This document shows, piece after piece, positions 60,593-64,000 of a stretch of 64,000 nucleotides of DNA; within the stretch, counting starts at the first letter, position 1; each line of letters opens with the position of its first letter. Origin of the DNA: Ottelia alismoides (Eukaryota; Streptophyta; Magnoliopsida; Alismatales; Hydrocharitaceae); assembly GCA_037367405.1 (NCBI GenBank), contig JAZKJV010000608.1:682001-746000 (forward strand), written 5' to 3'. A program made the position numbers and the translations under genes. Below the pieces are notes generated by a model that was not told the DNA's origin, did no database searches, and worked only from the letters and a program-made list of their open reading frames with translations.

Positions 60593-62000
60593 TTAGTTTC
60601 GTTGTGGATAACTTAATCTGTTGTTATTCGATTGCATGCAGATTTTATAGAATTTCGGTCGCACACATATTTTATCCATTTCATTTCGAATTCTTTCTTG
60701 TATCGAACGTCCGTGATTCCTCTTCTCGATAATCGGAGGTAATATAATGGTTTCATCGTCAGCTCCCCAATAGCGTTGATATAGGATCGGATGAAAGAAG
60801 AATATGCATGCATGACTATAATACTCGCTTGAATAATACCTTGAACATAGGTTGTACTTATCTAGACGTGTAAGCGTATGGGCATTTGTGGCTATGACAT
60901 GAGAGCATACGAAGTGCTTTATTTGCATAAATCCACATGTACACTTGCTTTCCTCGCCATTTAAATTTACTTCATTGGCATATCCATCTCGATTTAACAC
61001 TTGAAATTGCGTTAGTATAAATCTTAACGTGACATGATCTGGCTTCTCTAGTATTTTTCTCAAGCAAGTCTTCATATTTCTTGGTTAAATGTGTTGTTAT
61101 TCCCTCTGATTCAACGCGTCGATGGTTGAAATAGTCATTGATTATGAAAAATATTGTTAAAATCAATGATATAAATGGCAAACCATGTGCTCCTTTCATA
61201 ACTCCATTGAAACTTTCAGACAAATTTGTGATCATTTGTCCGTATCGATGTCCGTTATCTTGATTTAATGCCCCGTAACTCTGATCATCATTATTCTATG
61301 ACACAATCCACTCGAAAGCATCTTAATCGAGAATGTTTATATCTCACATCATCCTATTGAACTTACTTTTGAACGGCTCTTCGCCAACAATGTAAAATCG
61401 ACTTTGAATGGAGCGAGTCTTGTGTCCAGCCTGATGCATGTTTGCACGCATGTGACAAAGGCGGTGACGATGACTGAATCCCTTTTTAGGTGGAAATAAA
61501 TCACTGATAGCATCTTTCAAAATAGGAAATCGATCACTAATAAAGTAGATATTCCTTCGATCAATGATTTGCCTTATCAGATTCAGAAACCATCTTCAAG
61601 CAGTAATGTTCTTGTTCTTTTCAGCAATAGCAAATGCGGGAGAAAATAAATCTTTATTCGCATCGATGGCTGTGGCCACGTACATATGGTCAGTATATCT
61701 CCCATACAAATGTGTTCCATCAATATTTAAAACGAGTTGACAAAATATGAATGCTCTACGTCATAGACCAACAGAAACAAACAATCTCTTAAAATGTACC
61801 TTCGTCGTGGTTTCGCCTTGTTCTATAGGAAACCACGCATAAGTTTCGGGATTGTTTCGTTATAAAGCATGAATGCATCTCCGAATATTACGTAAAGACA
61901 TATCCTAATTCCCATAAATAATATCCCTTGCACGTCTCCTTGCATTCCAAGCTGTCATGTAATTAATCTCCGTCTATTACAACAGTCAGAATTGGCTTAT
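60593..62000 (-). pseudogene. MuDR-type transposase remnant with SWIM zinc finger
   Basis: Minus-strand blocks, in order: QLVLNIDGTHLYGRYTDHMY (first catalytic Asp region, ~61735), YFISDRFPILKDAISDLF (second Asp block, ~61530), FSHRHRLCHMRANM, FEWI (Glu region) and NLSESFNGVMKGAHGLPFIS (~61215), ending in the SWIM motif CTCGFMQIKHFVCSHVIA (~60900). Several in-frame stops lie between blocks (near 61340-61260), so it is inactive. It would bind the element's inverted repeats and cut DNA. Confidence 0.85.
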
Positions 62001-62639
62001 TTGAGGCTTTGGGTTTTTATTGGACATGATTTTCCATACTCTATTTTTGAAGGTTATATTGCAAACCCTTCTTCGACTTGTAGCTCCTACCCAACCAATA
62101 ATTTAATCCAGAATCATCGGTAGGAGCACTTTGTCTCTCTACAAAGGCAACATCTTCTACCTCTGCAATTTCATGGTCAAATACATGAGGCAACTCCTCC
62201 ATCGGTATTTTGATGGCATCCTCATTATTCGCACAGTAAAAGTGTCACCTATCTTCGTTATCTAAGGTCAATGCTAATGAATCGTATCCGAATCATGACA
62301 TGTATTATTATTTATATTTTCTTCGTCAGACGAATGAGATTCAATATCAATTTCATCACTATCTTCTTTAGATATTTGTGTAGACAAATCATCATCGTCA
62401 TTTAATTGTGAGGGATCATCGATATTCTTAACCACTGAATCATTTGTTGGCTTGATTAAATTATATGTTTGTCAGTTTAGATGAGGCAAAGACGTGATTA
62501 TTCCTTAATTTAAATGTAACTATCTTACCTCGATAACGACATCATGTTTTCATGAACAAACGGGGTAGCTTCTACGAAATGGTGAATGAACCTCACTTTG
62601 TCGATTGAATCCATCATTGCCAAGGTTCAGGAAAGCGTT

Positions 62640-63330
62640 ATGCATATGCATTCGGACTGGTCACCGAATACTGAATAAGCAGTATACTGGGGCATATGCG
62701 GCGTATATGCTGTTCTACACAGTTTTCTAATTTTTAATTTAAAAATAAATAAATATCTATGAATAACATTACCACTGAATTTATGTATCTAAGTGGAGTT
62801 AAAGAAGATCTAAGAAAAACAGTTCATGTTAGACGTGTGTGTATATATGCTTTTAATTGCCTCATATTTAATCACAAAAAACATTTACCATAAAAATTTC
62901 ACACATTAGATGATTCGTGATGCGGATTGAAAATTGGCGCAACGTTGGTGGAGAAATTGGAAGGGTTGAGAAAAGACAACACGCCGGATGCACGGGGTTT
63001 GAGAAGAAGAACGCGTAGATCGCGAGGAGAGAGGGGGAAGGAGGGAGATAGAGAATAAATCTCAAATTGATAACATACTGAACTGGCGAACACAATGGAC
63101 CCTCATCCCTTTATATAGGAGGGATGAGATTACAAAAATAGAAAAGTAACTGATTATTTTAAATTGACTCTAACTAATTAACCGACTAACTACCTAATTT
63201 GAAATTCAAATTAAAACTAATTTGAGATCACACACGATCTCTTTATTTAAATTTAAATTGCGACAACTTAAATAAACGTAAATGAAATTGACGCCTAAAA
63301 TTAAATGATTATGCGGCCCTACATTTCGGC
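62640..63330. other. AT-rich sequence, nothing assigned
   Basis: Short frames on the minus strand at 62868-63095 lack any recognisable domain. A GATTACACACG-like, A/T-rich stretch precedes the family-B fragment. Confidence 0.3.
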
Positions 63331-64000
63331 TCCACGCTGCATCAACTCTCCTCCGCTTTTAAAAATTCGTCTCCCGACGAATTACTGGATCTGCAGGCTT
63401 GGAGGTTGAATCTCCCAATTCGCTCCTTTTCCATGTTACGTTTGTAATTTTTCTGATTTGAGGGGTACGACTGCAAATATTCTACCCCTTCACTTGAAAG
63501 AATTCCATAGCATAATTTATCCTCCAAGGGGCCCTTTTGATAAATAATTTTGGGAGGAGGGGTCCCCTTGTAAATCTTCCAAATCAATCCCTCATCCCTT
63601 AATTTTAGGGATTCACTTGCCGAGAAAACCCTTGCTAGGGTTTTGTGTGCCCACGATAAGAGGCGGCGGTGCATGGTGGTGATGGAGGGCCATGGGCGGC
63701 GGCCCGAACTCGGCGATGGCGTTGGAACTGCGGAGGGGGGCTGCGGGGAATGGGGTGGCGATGGCATCGGGAGAAGATGGAGGGAATTCGGGTAGGGCGT
63801 TGTCGCAAGGGGTGGAATAGGTGCGGCTTCGGGGTGCGCGGTTGGGGCAGCTGGTGTTGGCGACGCTGTGGGGAGGCGGAAGCGAGGTGATTGGCGTGCG
63901 GAGGTGGGGCGATGGGGGTCGCGCAGGGGCAGCGGGAGAGGGTTTGAGGGTGTAGGGGGGGGGAGGCTATGGCCGGGGGCTGTGTCGCAGGGGGGTTGGG
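63330..64000 (-). mobile_element. Family-B element fragment (3' interior and LTR start, minus orientation)
   Basis: On the minus strand AAGTGAAGGGGTAGAATATT, TGCAGTC and AATTACAAACGTAACATGG, followed by AAAAGCGGAGGAGAG, match the interior/LTR junction at 35320-35500 and LTR sequence at 33980. The G-rich stretch 63660-64000 is either its interior or unrelated GC-rich DNA at the window edge. Confidence 0.5.

Larger units (their letters stand above)
54800..62600 (-). mobile_element. Decayed Mutator-like element with a plant mobile domain gene, split by a Helitron
   Basis: On the minus strand, MULE transposase remnants (about 62400-60590) are followed by a PMD-type gene (57950-56200) and its repetitive 3' exons (56150-54840). 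Combination of a MuDR-type transposase with a PMD gene is known in plant transposons. The Helitron at 57961-60483 lies between them. Terminal inverted repeats and a 9-bp duplication were not found, so outer limits are estimates and the two genes may belong to separate elements. Confidence 0.55.
46121..64000 (+). other. PAS1 intron 10 (left part; acceptor not in window)
   Basis: Starts at the GT after exon 10 and contains an RTE LINE with a foldback insertion, SINEs, a hAT MITE and a Mutator/PMD element with a Helitron. No + strand segment resembling the remaining FKBP, TPR or membrane-anchor exons of PAS1 was recognised, so the intron appears to run past the right edge. A broken gene cannot be excluded from this window alone. 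Confidence 0.55.

Overview
The window is nuclear DNA from a flowering plant whose introns are packed with transposons. Evidence is spliceosomal introns, plant Ty1/copia, L1, RTE, hAT, Mutator and Helitron elements, a plant mobile domain (PMD) gene, and a plant-type host gene. I cannot name the species. Most of the window is one host gene on the + strand: the start codon and first ten coding exons of a PASTICCINO1 (PAS1/FKBP72)-like multi-FKBP immunophilin. Exons 1-7 lie at 3366-6911 and exons 8-10 at 45205-46120. They are separated by a 38.3-kb intron 7, and intron 10 runs beyond the right edge (at least 17.9 kb). About 260 of the ~630 residues usual for the family are encoded here.

Layout. 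1-640: C-rich low-complexity DNA. 641-3365: AT-rich upstream region. 3366-6911: PAS1 exons 1-7, with one hAT-type MITE in intron 5. 6912-45204 (intron 7): a nest of elements. An old low-copy LTR element (family B, from ~7750) is interrupted by a non-autonomous copia-like element (8492-17497), which itself holds an L1-type LINE (9561-15237) and a MITE. The next family-B LTR is split by a hAT-like MITE. That MITE contains a copia element (18162-25469) holding a second non-autonomous element (19503-22192), then a hAT-type element (25728-33020) holding a second L1-type LINE (26089-31865). Family-B fragments, another MITE, a LINE tail and two unassigned exon-like segments follow. 45205-46120: exons 8-10. 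Intron 10 contains an RTE-type LINE (about 47.6-53.4 kb) split by a 2.7-kb palindromic foldback, SINEs, a third hAT MITE, and a decayed Mutator/PMD element (about 54.8-62.6 kb) carrying a 2.5-kb Helitron with a captured TORTIFOLIA1-like exon.

Most striking features: (1) a full-length 103-nt U6 snRNA sequence fused to the 5' end of the LINE at 26089-31865, inside its target-site duplication, which indicates template switching during retrotransposition; (2) LTRs with a perfect match to the plant snRNA upstream sequence element exactly 33 bp before TATATAAG, the spacing of Pol II snRNA promoters; (3) a complete Helitron with captured host-gene sequence inserted in a Mutator/PMD element; (4) a SINE sharing its 3' tail with the neighbouring RTE LINE; (5) a probable GC-AG intron in PAS1.

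Apart from PAS1 no intact host gene is evident. Nearly all transposon reading frames carry stops, frameshifts or nested insertions. The copia gag (343 codons) is the longest clean transposon frame outside the LINEs. Insertion boundaries were read by eye from terminal motifs and target-site duplications; divergence was not computed.
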